From NCBI GenBank assembly GCA_045595965.1, contig JAZOBN010000032.1:62001-126000 (forward strand): a stretch of 64,000 bases of DNA, written 5' to 3'. Below, one piece after another: positions 17,788-26,597 of the stretch (its first letter is position 1; every line of letters starts with the position of its first letter). The DNA comes from CAAGNP01 sp045595965 (GTDB taxonomy: Bacteria; Bacteroidota; Bacteroidia; Bacteroidales; UBA932). The notes below the pieces were generated by a model, which was not told the DNA's origin, searched no databases, and worked only from the letters and a program-made list of their open reading frames with translations. Made by a program: the position numbers and the translations under genes.

Positions 17788-18591
17788 ATGAATTATCTAT
17801 TGATTTTATTGGCAGTATCACTTGCCGTATCGGGCCTGGGCTGGATCTATTTCATATATTTCTTCAGCATAGGGTATGGCTTTGGCGTTTCGGCCCTTGC
17901 AGTGGCAATCGCACTCCTGTTTAAGGATGTCCTCACACTTCCTGCAGCACTTATGTGTCTGGTGATGTTCATCTTCGGATGCAGACTTGGACTTTATCTG
18001 TTGACCAGAGAGAAACGCTCTACCGAATACAGAAAAATTCTTTATGGACCAGATGCAGCGAAAAAGAAACCACTTTTTGTGGTAATTACTGTGTGGGTCT
18101 TCTGTGCACTTCTTTATGTGGGGCAAGTAAGTCCCTTGGCTTTCTATCTCGCAAATATGGCGGATGGTGCAGATGTCAATGAGGTGTGGTTGTGGATCGG
18201 TGCAGCATTGATGGCTGTCGGAGTAGTGCTTGAGGCTGTTTCTGATGCACAGAAAAAAGCGGCTAAGAAAAGAGATCCAAAAAGGTATGTCGATACAGGT
18301 CTGTACAGACTTGTCCGTTGTCCCAACTATCTTGGAGAACTTGTGATATGGACCGGTTCGTTCATTGTCTGCTTCGGAGCATGTTGCTCGATATGGCAAT
18401 GGATTATTGCTGCTATCGGGTATATTGGCATTGTCTACGTGATGTTCAGCGGGGCCCGCAGACTTGAAGTGAGACAGGCTGTGACCTACGGTTCTGATCC
18501 CGAATTCCAGAAATATATTAAGAAAACCCCTATACTTATCCCATTCTTGCCAATTTACAGTGTGGCCAAATATGAATGGCTGAAGGCATAG
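17788..18591 (+). CDS. Membrane protein of the DUF1295 / ICMT-like superfamily
   Basis: 267 residues with about six to seven transmembrane helices. The C-terminal part contains KKRDPKRYVDTGLYRLVRCPNYLGELVIWTG. This is the conserved cofactor-binding region of the steroid 5-alpha-reductase C-terminal / isoprenylcysteine carboxyl methyltransferase superfamily (DUF1295). Members reduce lipids or methylate prenylated or lipid substrates; the actual reaction cannot be told from sequence. Monocistronic, about 195 bp after the tRNA terminator, converging on the GntP permease with a 4-bp gap. Confidence 0.85.
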   Translation: MNYLLILLAVSLAVSGLGWIYFIYFFSIGYGFGVSALAVAIALLFKDVLTLPAALMCLVMFIFGCRLGLYLLTREKRSTEYRKILYGPDAAKKKPLFVVITVWVFCALLYVGQVSPLAFYLANMADGADVNEVWLWIGAALMAVGVVLEAVSDAQKKAAKKRDPKRYVDTGLYRLVRCPNYLGELVIWTGSFIVCFGACCSIWQWIIAAIGYIGIVYVMFSGARRLEVRQAVTYGSDPEFQKYIKKTPILIPFLPIYSVAKYEWLKA

Positions 18592-18595
18592 CCGG

Positions 18596-19957
18596 TCAGA
18601 CAAACAGAGAGATTACAAATAATCCTGAAATAGTTACAAGACCCATAATCAGTGTGAGCACTGTCTGGGTCTTGTATCCGTTTTGGGGTGTCATGCCACC
18701 AAAATTGGTTACAACCCAGAAGTAACTGTCATTTGCGTGGGATACGGTCATTGATCCCGCACCTATTGCCATAAGGACAAGTAGTGCATCAATCGGTGTG
18801 TTCATCCCTAAAGCATACATCAGGGAGGCCTCATTTGAAAACATCCCCATTATCCCGGCAGTGGTGGTGATAGCAACGGTTGAAGAACCTTGTGAAGTTT
18901 TCAGGATTGCAGCGATTACAAAGGGGAAGAAGATCCCTATTCCCGACATAATCTGGGCGTGTTCCTGGATATAGTGGACCAGACCTGCTTCTGCAATTAC
19001 TTTTCCGAGAACACTTCCTGCGGCGGTGATGAAAATGATCGGGCCCGATGTTCTGAGGGATTCCTGGGTGATGTCATAGAGGTTTTTCCCCATCTTTTGT
19101 CTCTGTAGGAGTGGAATTGCACATAGAAGACCTGCAGTTAAAGCAATGACAGGCTTCCCAAGAAATATTACTGTTTCGGATATTATACCGTCGGAGTGGA
19201 GAAGGGTGGCGACAGAGCCGGCACCCATCAGCAGGACGGGGAGAACGATGGGGGCAAAAGATAAGAATCCCCCCGGTAGGTTGTTCTCGCTGTATGCAGC
19301 CGAAATATCTTCAATATCGAGATCCTCATTTGATTTTACTTTTTTCCCGATGAAGGTGGAGAAGAAGTATGCAGCAGTGAGTGGAATTATGGATACTCCG
19401 ATTCCAAATAGAATTACCCACAGCAGATTGTCCTCAAGTCCGAGCATCCCCGCTGCAGCGATAGGACCGGGGGTAGGGGGGATAAAGACGTGTGATACAT
19501 AAAGTCCGGCAGATAGGGCAACAGTGAGGGAGACAGAGGAGAATCTGCTCTTTTTGCTCAACCATTTTCTGATGGGGTTGACAATGATGAAACCGCTGTC
19601 GCAGAATACGGGTATTGAGATGATCCACCCGATAAGCATGATTGCCAATTGGGGATATTTGGATCCCAGCACTTTCAGAATGATCTCTGCAAGTTTGACT
19701 GCGGCACCTGTTTTCTCGAGGATAAGACCAATCAATGTGCCGAGGATGATGACGATTCCGATACTTGAAAAGATGGAGGCAAAACCATTTCCGATGATAT
19801 CCGGAATCTTCTCCAGCGGAAAACCTATTACAAGTGAGAGGATGAGGGAGATACCCATTATCGCCAGGAAGGGGTGGATCTTCCATTTTGAAATGGAGTA
19901 GATCATAATTCCGATTGAGATTATGAATACGATGATAAGGGGAGTTCCTGAAATCAT
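18596..19957 (-). CDS. GntP-family permease (gluconate or related hydroxy acid)
   Basis: 453 residues from the ATG at 19957. An in-frame TTG at 19975 overlaps the -7 box (CAAAGTTA on the plus strand, 19973-19980) and is rejected. About 12 transmembrane helices. GntP signatures include GNGFASIFSSIGIVIILGTLIG, PVFCDSGFIIVNP and SHVFIPPTPGPIAAAG. The family imports gluconate, 3-hydroxybutyrate, fructuronate or glycerate by proton symport. No sugar-acid kinase or dehydrogenase is adjacent, so the substrate is open. Divergent from the phosphatase gene. Confidence 0.9.
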   Translation of the reverse strand: MISGTPLIIVFIISIGIMIYSISKWKIHPFLAIMGISLILSLVIGFPLEKIPDIIGNGFASIFSSIGIVIILGTLIGLILEKTGAAVKLAEIILKVLGSKYPQLAIMLIGWIISIPVFCDSGFIIVNPIRKWLSKKSRFSSVSLTVALSAGLYVSHVFIPPTPGPIAAAGMLGLEDNLLWVILFGIGVSIIPLTAAYFFSTFIGKKVKSNEDLDIEDISAAYSENNLPGGFLSFAPIVLPVLLMGAGSVATLLHSDGIISETVIFLGKPVIALTAGLLCAIPLLQRQKMGKNLYDITQESLRTSGPIIFITAAGSVLGKVIAEAGLVHYIQEHAQIMSGIGIFFPFVIAAILKTSQGSSTVAITTTAGIMGMFSNEASLMYALGMNTPIDALLVLMAIGAGSMTVSHANDSYFWVVTNFGGMTPQNGYKTQTVLTLIMGLVTISGLFVISLFV

Positions 19958-20003
19958 AGGACGATTTTTCTCCAAAGTTAATCAAATAATCGGAGGGTTA
20001 ATG

Positions 20004-20011
20004 TATTTTTG
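20004..20011 (+). promoter_or_regulatory. -7 element for the phosphatase gene
   Basis: TATTTTTG, 8 bp before the ATG at 20019. It forms a compact divergent promoter region with the GntP gene. Confidence 0.5.
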
Positions 20012-20018
20012 CAGTGTT

Positions 20019-20486
20019 ATGAAGAAGATATTGTTTATTTGTCACGGAAATATATGCCGCTCCCCGATGGCGGAGTTCGTTTTCAAAGCTTTGACCAAGG
20101 TTTATGGTCTTGAAGAGCTGTTTTATGTAGAGTCTGCTGCAGTTTCTACAGAGGAGATAGGAAACCCCATATATCCCCCTGCAAAGCGGTGCCTGACCCA
20201 GCATGGAGTCCCTTTTGATAATGAAAAGAGGGCACGACAGGTGTCACCGGAAGATTATGACAGGTTTGATCTCCTGATATGTATGGATGAGTCAAATGTG
20301 AGACGTCTGAAGAGGATTGTGGGGGAGGATTCCGAAAATAAAATCCACCTTATGATGAGTTATACCGGGGAATTCAGGGATGTGGCGGACCCTTGGTACA
20401 CAGGGGACTTCGAGACAACATTCCAGGATGTTCTGGAGGCGTCGGAGGCATTTCTCCGTATTCTGCCCCAGGGGAATTGTCAATAA
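20019..20486 (+). CDS. Low-molecular-weight protein-tyrosine phosphatase
   Basis: 155 residues from the ATG at 20019, which gives the standard start MKKILFICHGNICRS; earlier in-frame codons lie inside the GntP promoter. The catalytic P-loop C(X)5R is CHGNICR at residues 8-14, and the general-acid loop is DPWYTG near residue 123. These cytosolic enzymes dephosphorylate protein tyrosine or arginine; in bacteria they often oppose BY-kinases of capsule export. No capsule genes are adjacent. Its stop overlaps the end of the nitroreductase remnant on the other strand by 7 bp. Confidence 0.94.
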   Translation: MKKILFICHGNICRSPMAEFVFKALTKVYGLEELFYVESAAVSTEEIGNPIYPPAKRCLTQHGVPFDNEKRARQVSPEDYDRFDLLICMDESNVRRLKRIVGEDSENKIHLMMSYTGEFRDVADPWYTGDFETTFQDVLEASEAFLRILPQGNCQ

Positions 20487-20626
20487 CGGTTCCAGCCCGA
20501 TATCTCTTCCAATGGTTTGCGCACTTTAGCTTCCAAAAGGCATTTAATGATTTTCTCTTTCTCTACCTCTTTGGGGAGATATTTGCGGTCACTCTGACGC
20601 CCCTTTACCAATTCTGAAAATTCCAT
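20480..20626 (-). pseudogene. Truncated nitroreductase N-terminus
   Basis: A 48-codon frame starting MEFSELVKGRQSDRKYLPK. The R-x-S-x-R motif at residues 10-14 and the next stretch (VEKEKIIKCLLEA) match the N-terminus of FMN-dependent nitroreductases. Similarity stops at about residue 34, where such proteins continue with the AP.A.N.QPW region; the frame then ends. A full gene would have about 170-200 residues. A -7 box (TAACTTTG on the minus strand) sits immediately upstream, so the remnant keeps its promoter. It is most likely a deletion relic adjoining the phosphatase 3' end. Confidence 0.6.
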
Positions 20627-20644
20627 AGGGCAAAGTTAAGAATC

Positions 20645-20672
20645 TTTACACCTGTGTAAAATAATTTTACAC
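20645..20672. promoter_or_regulatory. Overlapping palindromes, likely activator binding sites
   Basis: Three copies of the half-site GTGTAAA in alternating orientation. TTTACAC (20645-20651) and GTGTAAA (20654-20660) form one inverted repeat. GTGTAAAAT (20654-20662) and ATTTTACAC (20664-20672) form a second, perfect one. They lie about 90-100 bp before the predicted sigma54 start, where NtrC-type activators normally bind. Confidence 0.6.
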
Positions 20673-20725
20673 CTTATCATTTTGGTCGTAATTATAAAAT
20701 GCTGATTATTAGTTATATGAGGCAT

Positions 20726-20742
20726 TTGGTCCAAATATGGCA
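20726..20742 (+). promoter_or_regulatory. Candidate sigma54 promoter of the efflux operon
   Basis: TTGGTCC, AAATA, TGGCA: GG at 20728-20729 and GC at 20740-20741 are 10 bp apart, the invariant -24/-12 spacing. It ends 26 bp before the first efflux ATG. The -24 box is not perfect (TGGTCC for TGGCAC). A sigma54-type regulator closes the operon, which supports the call. Confidence 0.45.
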
Positions 20743-20767
20743 CACTCAAAGTGCAAAACAAAATGAT

Positions 20768-22132
20768 ATGAAGGTAAATAAACAAATAGTAATGGTTGCA
20801 GCTCTCTTGGTGACATCTGTTTTTACCTCTGACGGTGAAAACAAGATGTCCCTCAAGGAGTGTATGGAGTATGCAATTTCAAACTCTACAAAAATCAGAA
20901 TCCAGCAAGCGGATAATGATGATGCACGTATAGCGAGAAGGGATGCCATACTTGCTGTATTTACCCCATCTGTATATGGGGGAGTCGATGCCTATTTAGG
21001 ATTCGGCCGCTCTTTGGATCCTGAGACAAATACTTACGTCTCCACTACAACATTCAATAATGGGTATTCTGTGTCGGCAGGAATAGATCTTTTTAACGGT
21101 TTTCAAGCTGTCAACAATATGAAGATCTCAAGAACAGCTGTAATGATGGGGGTTGAGAAGGAGAAGCAACTGGAGGATGAGATATGCCTGGCCACTATGC
21201 AGGCATACTACAATGTTGCCTATTATTCAGAACTCGAAAAAATTCTGCAGGGACAAGTGGAGACTGCACAGAGTGGTTTGAAGAGGGTTGAAAGGGAAGA
21301 GGAACTGGGGAGAAAGGGGCATGCGGATGTTGTACAGATGGCGGCAGATCTGGCTGACAGAGAGTATCAGCTGATCAACACCAGAAACAAGTTGAAAGAT
21401 GCTTATATCACACTTAAAGATATAATGTTCTTCCCAATCGGAGAGAATTTGCAGATAGATCTGCAAGAGGTGGAGAAGTGGGAAAATATCGTGACTGGGG
21501 CTATATCGGAAGAGGTCGGCAGTATTGTAGAACAGGCAAAGGAGAGTCTTCCGTCGGCCATCATAGCGAGAGGGGCGATGAGCAATGCAAAACTTGATCT
21601 CAGCACTGCGAGATGGAAAGTTGCCCCCAGATTGAGTCTGAATGGAGGGTGGTCAACCAGCTATTATTCATATCCGGGGACTGCCGGATATGTCCCTCAT
21701 CCTTTTCCTACCCAGTTCAGAAATAACTCTGGTGAGTATGTTTCACTTTCGTTGTCAATCCCGATTTTTGACCGTCTTTCACGTCATTCGAACATTGTGA
21801 GAAAGAAAAATGCTTATGCAAGGGCTACTGCCCAATTTGATCAGACAATGCAACAGATAGAGGCAGAGGTGCTTAGGGCAGTTGCAGACCGCAACGGAGC
21901 GTCGGTAGCCTATATGCAGTCACAAAAAAGGGCATCAGCACAGAAAGAGGCGTTTTTGCTGAATCAGAAGAAATATGAGCAAGGTCTCATCTCTTCTATA
22001 GAGTATCAGACATCGTCAAACAATTTATTGAATGCTCAGGCAGAGAAACTTAATGCCTTGCTCAGTTTTCTGATCAAGAAAAGTGTAGTTTCTTATTATC
22101 AGGGGATATCATACATTTATCAGGAGTATTAA
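20768..22132 (+). CDS. TolC-family outer membrane efflux protein
   Basis: 454 residues from the ATG at 20768; an upstream in-frame ATG at 20699 would place the sigma54-like site inside the gene and adds a non-signal-like tail. Signal peptide (VAALLVTSVFTSDG), then two outer-membrane-efflux repeats with long coiled-coil helices (for example SLKECMEYAISNSTKIRIQQADNDDARIA). It would form the outer-membrane channel of the exporter encoded by the next four genes. First gene of the operon. Confidence 0.92.
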   Translation: MKVNKQIVMVAALLVTSVFTSDGENKMSLKECMEYAISNSTKIRIQQADNDDARIARRDAILAVFTPSVYGGVDAYLGFGRSLDPETNTYVSTTTFNNGYSVSAGIDLFNGFQAVNNMKISRTAVMMGVEKEKQLEDEICLATMQAYYNVAYYSELEKILQGQVETAQSGLKRVEREEELGRKGHADVVQMAADLADREYQLINTRNKLKDAYITLKDIMFFPIGENLQIDLQEVEKWENIVTGAISEEVGSIVEQAKESLPSAIIARGAMSNAKLDLSTARWKVAPRLSLNGGWSTSYYSYPGTAGYVPHPFPTQFRNNSGEYVSLSLSIPIFDRLSRHSNIVRKKNAYARATAQFDQTMQQIEAEVLRAVADRNGASVAYMQSQKRASAQKEAFLLNQKKYEQGLISSIEYQTSSNNLLNAQAEKLNALLSFLIKKSVVSYYQGISYIYQEY

Positions 22133-22161
22133 AGAATAAACGGACCTAAACAGTAAAAGAT

Positions 22162-23421
22162 ATGGACAAGGTAATTGAAAAGAAGAAGGGTATAGCAGCT
22201 CTATTTACAAAAAAAGCGGCACCGTATTGGTCAGGTGCAGTATTGGTTATATTTGTTGTATGGATGTTGGCAAGGGACAACAGCAGTGTCCTGAGGGTAA
22301 ATTCCCAGACATTGTCAATAGGGGAGGTATACCAGGGGGAATTCAACGATTATATCAGATTGACAGGACAGGTATTGCCAATGACCACTATACAGATATC
22401 ACCACTTGAGGGGGGGATTGTCGAGACAATTGTGGCAGAGGAGGGGGCAAAAGTGAAGAAAGGTGATGTAATCCTCATCTTGAACAATGAGACATTGGAT
22501 CTCCAGATTCTGAATGCAGAAGCCGATCTGGCAGAGAAAGAGAATATTCTTCGCAATACATTAATCTCAATGGAGCAGCAAAAACTGACTCTCAGACAGG
22601 ATATGTTGCAACTCGGTGTTGAGGTTAAAAGGTTAAAGAGAGCATACGATTCTGCGGATGAACTCTATAAGGAAAAGCTCATAGCTAAAGAAGATTGGCT
22701 TATAGCGGAGGAGAATTACCAATTGGCATCAAGTAAATTGGAGCTATTGAGAAATCGTTCTGTACAAGACAGTTTGTATCGTACTGTTCAAATAGAGTTG
22801 ATGGAAGAGAGCCTTAAGAACATGAGAAAAAATATGATGATGATCCGCAAAAGGAAGGACAATCTTACAATCAAAGCCCCTATTGATGGGGAGCTTGGCC
22901 TGTTGGATGTGGTTTTGGGACAGTCAGTTTCTGCAGGATTCAAAGTGGGACAAATAAATAATCTTGACAGTTATAAGATAGAGGCACAGGTGGATGAACA
23001 CTATATTGACAGAGTATCTTCAGGCTTGGTAGCACAATTTGAAAGGCAGGATGAAAAATACAATACCATCATCCGTAAAGTTTATCCGGAAGTGAGGGAT
23101 GGCAAATTCAAGGCAGATTTCAAATTTGACGGGCAGCAGCCTGCAAATATCCGTATCGGGCAGACATACTATCTGAATCTTCAACTTGGCCAGCCCGAAG
23201 AGGCACTTCTTATCCCTCGCGGCACATTCTATCAGAAGACCGGAGGACGATGGATATATGTACTCTCTGATGATGGAACACAGGCTTCCAGAAGAGAGAT
23301 CCGCATCGGCCGCCAGAATCCCCAATATTATGAAGTGCTGGAAGGACTTAAACCGGGAGAGAGGGTCATAGTATCGGGATACGACAGTTTTGGAGACAAT
23401 GATGTGCTGATATTCAGGTAG
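22162..23421 (+). CDS. HlyD-family periplasmic adaptor
   Basis: 419 residues with one N-terminal transmembrane helix (about residues 22-40). A lipoyl/barrel-sandwich half-motif (SPLEGGIVETIVAEEGAKVKKGDVILIL) is followed by a coiled-coil hairpin (about 105-225), the second half-motif (LTIKAPIDGELGLLDVVLGQSV) and a beta-barrel domain. It would link the TolC-like channel to the ABC permeases. A 117-bp gap separates it from the first permease. Confidence 0.93.
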   Translation: MDKVIEKKKGIAALFTKKAAPYWSGAVLVIFVVWMLARDNSSVLRVNSQTLSIGEVYQGEFNDYIRLTGQVLPMTTIQISPLEGGIVETIVAEEGAKVKKGDVILILNNETLDLQILNAEADLAEKENILRNTLISMEQQKLTLRQDMLQLGVEVKRLKRAYDSADELYKEKLIAKEDWLIAEENYQLASSKLELLRNRSVQDSLYRTVQIELMEESLKNMRKNMMMIRKRKDNLTIKAPIDGELGLLDVVLGQSVSAGFKVGQINNLDSYKIEAQVDEHYIDRVSSGLVAQFERQDEKYNTIIRKVYPEVRDGKFKADFKFDGQQPANIRIGQTYYLNLQLGQPEEALLIPRGTFYQKTGGRWIYVLSDDGTQASRREIRIGRQNPQYYEVLEGLKPGERVIVSGYDSFGDNDVLIFR

Positions 23422-23480
23422 CACGCTCATTTCTTATGTTTTCTTATGATAAGTTATTGATATACAGAGTGTAATGTGTG

Positions 23481-23496
23481 TTGGCACGGGGTTGGT
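23481..23496 (+). promoter_or_regulatory. Weak internal sigma54-like element
   Basis: TTGGCACG is a perfect -24 box, but 10 bp after its GG the -12 position reads GT instead of GC (TGGT). It lies in the 117-bp gap before the first permease. Nothing else of note is seen in this gap. Confidence 0.25.
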
Positions 23497-23538
23497 TAAG
23501 TTAGTGGCATAGGTAAATAATATGTAAAATTTCAGAAT

Positions 23539-25884
23539 ATGAGACTTAGGAGAAGTTTAGTGAAGATCTGCTCATTGGCGTTAGGGCTGGCTATCGGTAC
23601 CGTACTGATAGCGAAGGTGTGTTTTGAATTGTCATACGACAATTTCTACTCTGATAAAGAGAGAGTATATTCGATAATGACAGGAGCAGTAAGACATGGA
23701 GAAGAGAATCTGAGCGGTGATAGGGTAAGTGGCGCTGTGGCTCCGGGATTCAAAGAGTTTGTTCCAGGTGTGGAGTCGGCTACAAGGATTACCCCTGTAT
23801 TTGAAAATAACAGCTATTATACTCAGGATAAAAACAAACTGGAAACAGAATTGATAGTGGCTGACACCAGTTTCTTCGATATTTTCGATGTTCAGGTGTA
23901 TGCCGGAGATCCGAAACAGGTCCTTTCGCAGTGGGGCAAGATGATGGTGTCACGCACCCTTGCCGAAAAACTTGGTGGTGTAAATGAGGCTATTGGACAG
24001 ACTCTGTACAACGAATCATTGCCCAAGGCTGTATTCACAGTGGAAGGGGTATTTGAGGATTTTCCAAGCAACAGTACTTTCCGTGGGTTGGATATCCTTC
24101 TCGCTATGCCTACATATTCAAAGAGCAGTACCGACAACTGGCTTGGCAACGATCGATATCTTGGATATGTGAAACTGCAGGATGGGGTGGATCCAGAATC
24201 GCTGACAGATGCCATCCACGAGATGCAGGTAAAAAACCAGCCTATGGAGGAGCTGGAGAAGGCCGGACTGAAACTCTGGTACTATCTGGAGAGGACCGAC
24301 AAACAGCATTTGTCTGACCCGACGAACAGAAATATGATCCTCATGCTCTCGATAGTGGCTCTGCTTCTGATTTCTGCAGCAGTGGTGAATTATGTCCTTA
24401 ACTCAATATCATCTGTAGTGCATAGGGCAAAAGAGGTGGGAGTACGCAAATGCTATGGAGCAGAGGGGAGAGATATTGCGGAGCTCCTCTTCAATGAGGC
24501 AGCTCTCCATTTTTCTATCGCATTGACTTTGGCGGTGGCAATAGTAATAGGATTTGCAGAGCAGATAGAGAACCTGCTGGGGGCATCCATTGTATCCCTT
24601 TTCAGTTGGCAGGCTGTAGTAGCGGTAGCGGTGGTTTGCGTGGCGGTGCTGTTGATTTCGGGTCTGGTCCCTGCAAATATCTTTATGAGGGTGCCTGTAT
24701 CTACTGCATTCAGAAATTATAAAGAGTCCAGGAGGAGATGGAAACTTGTGTTTCTTGGGATACAGTTCACTTTCTCGATCTTCCTGATCTGCGTGCTGTT
24801 CATATTTGGGAAACAATATAATATGATGCTCAATGATGACCTGGGTTACGAGTATGACCGGCTGCTGGCTGTGGATATGGTGGGTGCTGATCCAGAGGAT
24901 TTCTTTAAGGTTAAGGACAGGGTGTCCCAGCTTCCATTTGTGCAGGGATTGGCCATCACTTCAGAGGTCCCTATCGCAGGCTCTTCAGGAAACAATGTCT
25001 ATCTCCCCAATGATGAAAGAGAACTTTTCAATGTGGCTGACCAGTATTATTCGACTGTGGGGGCAGCAGATGTGCTGGGGATAAAATTTATCGAAGGAAG
25101 AGAGGCCCAAACCATAAATGAAGTGGCTGTGAGTAGGAGGTTTGTGGAGAGGATGCAGGAGTTTACAGAGTGGTCAGATGGCGCTATAGGGAAAGGGGTT
25201 GTCTTTACCGAGCATAGCAAGAAGAAAACCGATATTTTCACTATATGTGGAGTGTATGAAGATTACAAGATAGGATCGGTGTTTGCGGATGACCGTCCGA
25301 GTGTCCGTTTCGGTGCGGAACTATCTTACGATGATCTACTAGACTTTTATCTGAGGTTTGTACTGATAAAGGTGGATAAAATTACAGCGGAGAATATCTC
25401 CCAGGTGCAGAAGGCTGTGGATGAGGTTATCCCTGAGAGAACTTTTGAAGTGGCTGCATATGAGGATGGGGTGAGGATGTTTTTTGCTGATATAAGAAAA
25501 ATTAAAAATGCCATACTTCTGGGTGGTTTGTTTTCATTGGTTATTTCACTAATGGGACTGATAGGTTATATCAGAGACGAGACACAGAGAAGAAGTGCTG
25601 AGGTGGCTATCAGAAAAATCAATGGAGCGGTACCGGCAGAGATTGTCCGACTCTTTCTTGCCGATATTATGAAACTTATGGTTTGGGCACTTGCTGTCGG
25701 AGATGTGCTTGCCTATCTGGTAGGTGATGCTGCCCTTGAGATGTTCCAGCAGAAGGCCGATGTTGGGGTCTGGAGTTATGTTGCAGGGGATGTAATAGTT
25801 TTGGCAATAATACTTGCAGTGGTAATAGTTGGCAGTTTGAGAATTTCAAATTCGAATCCGGTGGATTCACTTAAAGGGGAGTAA
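23539..25884 (+). CDS. ABC transporter permease, MacB/FtsX type (first)
   Basis: 781 residues with duplicated architecture. Each half has an N-terminal transmembrane helix and a periplasmic MacB-like core, followed by three helices of the FtsX domain. The first FtsX domain is at about residues 265-400 (VHRAKEVGVRKCYGAEGRDI); the second is at the C-terminus (RRSAEVAIRKINGAVPAEIVRLFLADI). These permeases act as mechanotransmitters that push substrate through TolC rather than moving it across the inner membrane. The ATPase is encoded separately 24 bp downstream. The usual cargoes are lipids, peptides or antibiotics; none is identifiable here. Confidence 0.93.
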   Translation: MRLRRSLVKICSLALGLAIGTVLIAKVCFELSYDNFYSDKERVYSIMTGAVRHGEENLSGDRVSGAVAPGFKEFVPGVESATRITPVFENNSYYTQDKNKLETELIVADTSFFDIFDVQVYAGDPKQVLSQWGKMMVSRTLAEKLGGVNEAIGQTLYNESLPKAVFTVEGVFEDFPSNSTFRGLDILLAMPTYSKSSTDNWLGNDRYLGYVKLQDGVDPESLTDAIHEMQVKNQPMEELEKAGLKLWYYLERTDKQHLSDPTNRNMILMLSIVALLLISAAVVNYVLNSISSVVHRAKEVGVRKCYGAEGRDIAELLFNEAALHFSIALTLAVAIVIGFAEQIENLLGASIVSLFSWQAVVAVAVVCVAVLLISGLVPANIFMRVPVSTAFRNYKESRRRWKLVFLGIQFTFSIFLICVLFIFGKQYNMMLNDDLGYEYDRLLAVDMVGADPEDFFKVKDRVSQLPFVQGLAITSEVPIAGSSGNNVYLPNDERELFNVADQYYSTVGAADVLGIKFIEGREAQTINEVAVSRRFVERMQEFTEWSDGAIGKGVVFTEHSKKKTDIFTICGVYEDYKIGSVFADDRPSVRFGAELSYDDLLDFYLRFVLIKVDKITAENISQVQKAVDEVIPERTFEVAAYEDGVRMFFADIRKIKNAILLGGLFSLVISLMGLIGYIRDETQRRSAEVAIRKINGAVPAEIVRLFLADIMKLMVWALAVGDVLAYLVGDAALEMFQQKADVGVWSYVAGDVIVLAIILAVVIVGSLRISNSNPVDSLKGE

Positions 25885-25908
25885 ATAAACAAATTAAAAA
25901 TATAAATT

Positions 25909-26589
25909 ATGATTACAGTTAAAGATCTTAGTAAAGTATTCCGTACAGAGGAAATTGAGACTACTGCCCTCAATGGGGTGTCGTTTGAAATCAATAGTGG
26001 TGAATTCGTGGCCATAATGGGGCCATCAGGATGTGGTAAATCGACATTGCTGAATATCCTGGGGCTTCTTGACAACCCCACATCGGGAAGTTACAGACTT
26101 CTTGACAGCGAGGTGGGTGGACTGAAAGAGAAGGAGAGGACCAAATTCCGTAAAGGGAATATCGGTTTCGTGTTCCAGAGTTTTAACCTTATTGACGAAC
26201 TTAATGTGTATGAGAATGTGGAGTTGCCTTTAAGATACTTGAATATCTCAGCAGGAGAGCGCAAGAAGAGGGTGGAAGAGATCCTCAAGAGGATGAATAT
26301 CTCTCATCGTGCGAAGCATTTCCCTCAGCAGCTTTCTGGGGGACAACAGCAGAGAGTCGCTATTGCCCGAGCTGTGGTGTCAAATCCCAAACTTATCCTT
26401 GCCGATGAGCCTACAGGTAATCTGGATTCGAAAAATGGTAAAGAGGTGATGGATCTTCTGGCAGAGCTGAATAAAGAGGGGACTACTATTGTGATGGTGA
26501 CCCACTCGCAGAAAGATGCAGCTGTAGCACAAAGGGTGATAAATCTATTCGACGGACAGATAGTAGGTGACGTGAAGAATGAACTATAA
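25909..26589 (+). CDS. ABC transporter ATP-binding protein, LolD/MacB type
   Basis: 226 residues. Walker A GPSGCGKST (about residues 38-46), Q-loop in VFQSFNLIDELNVYENVELPL, signature LSGGQQQRVAIARA, Walker B LILADEPTGNLDS and an H-loop VTHSQ. It is the only ATPase of the operon, flanked by two permeases, so it likely drives a heterodimer or serves both. 8 bp separate it from the next gene. Confidence 0.96.
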   Translation: MITVKDLSKVFRTEEIETTALNGVSFEINSGEFVAIMGPSGCGKSTLLNILGLLDNPTSGSYRLLDSEVGGLKEKERTKFRKGNIGFVFQSFNLIDELNVYENVELPLRYLNISAGERKKRVEEILKRMNISHRAKHFPQQLSGGQQQRVAIARAVVSNPKLILADEPTGNLDSKNGKEVMDLLAELNKEGTTIVMVTHSQKDAAVAQRVINLFDGQIVGDVKNEL

Positions 26590-26597
26590 TTACTCCT

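Noticed and set aside
17818..18603. A 261-codon minus-strand frame
   Set aside because: Antisense to the DUF1295-like membrane protein, with a His/Cys/Ile-rich composition typical of an antisense shadow.
20393..20617. A plus-strand 74-codon frame after the phosphatase
   Set aside because: It overlaps the phosphatase gene in another frame and the nitroreductase remnant on the other strand; no support.
20738..20755. TGGCACACTCAAAGTGC read as a sigma54 promoter
   Set aside because: The distance from GG to GC is 12 bp instead of 10; the overlapping site 11 bp upstream has the right spacing.
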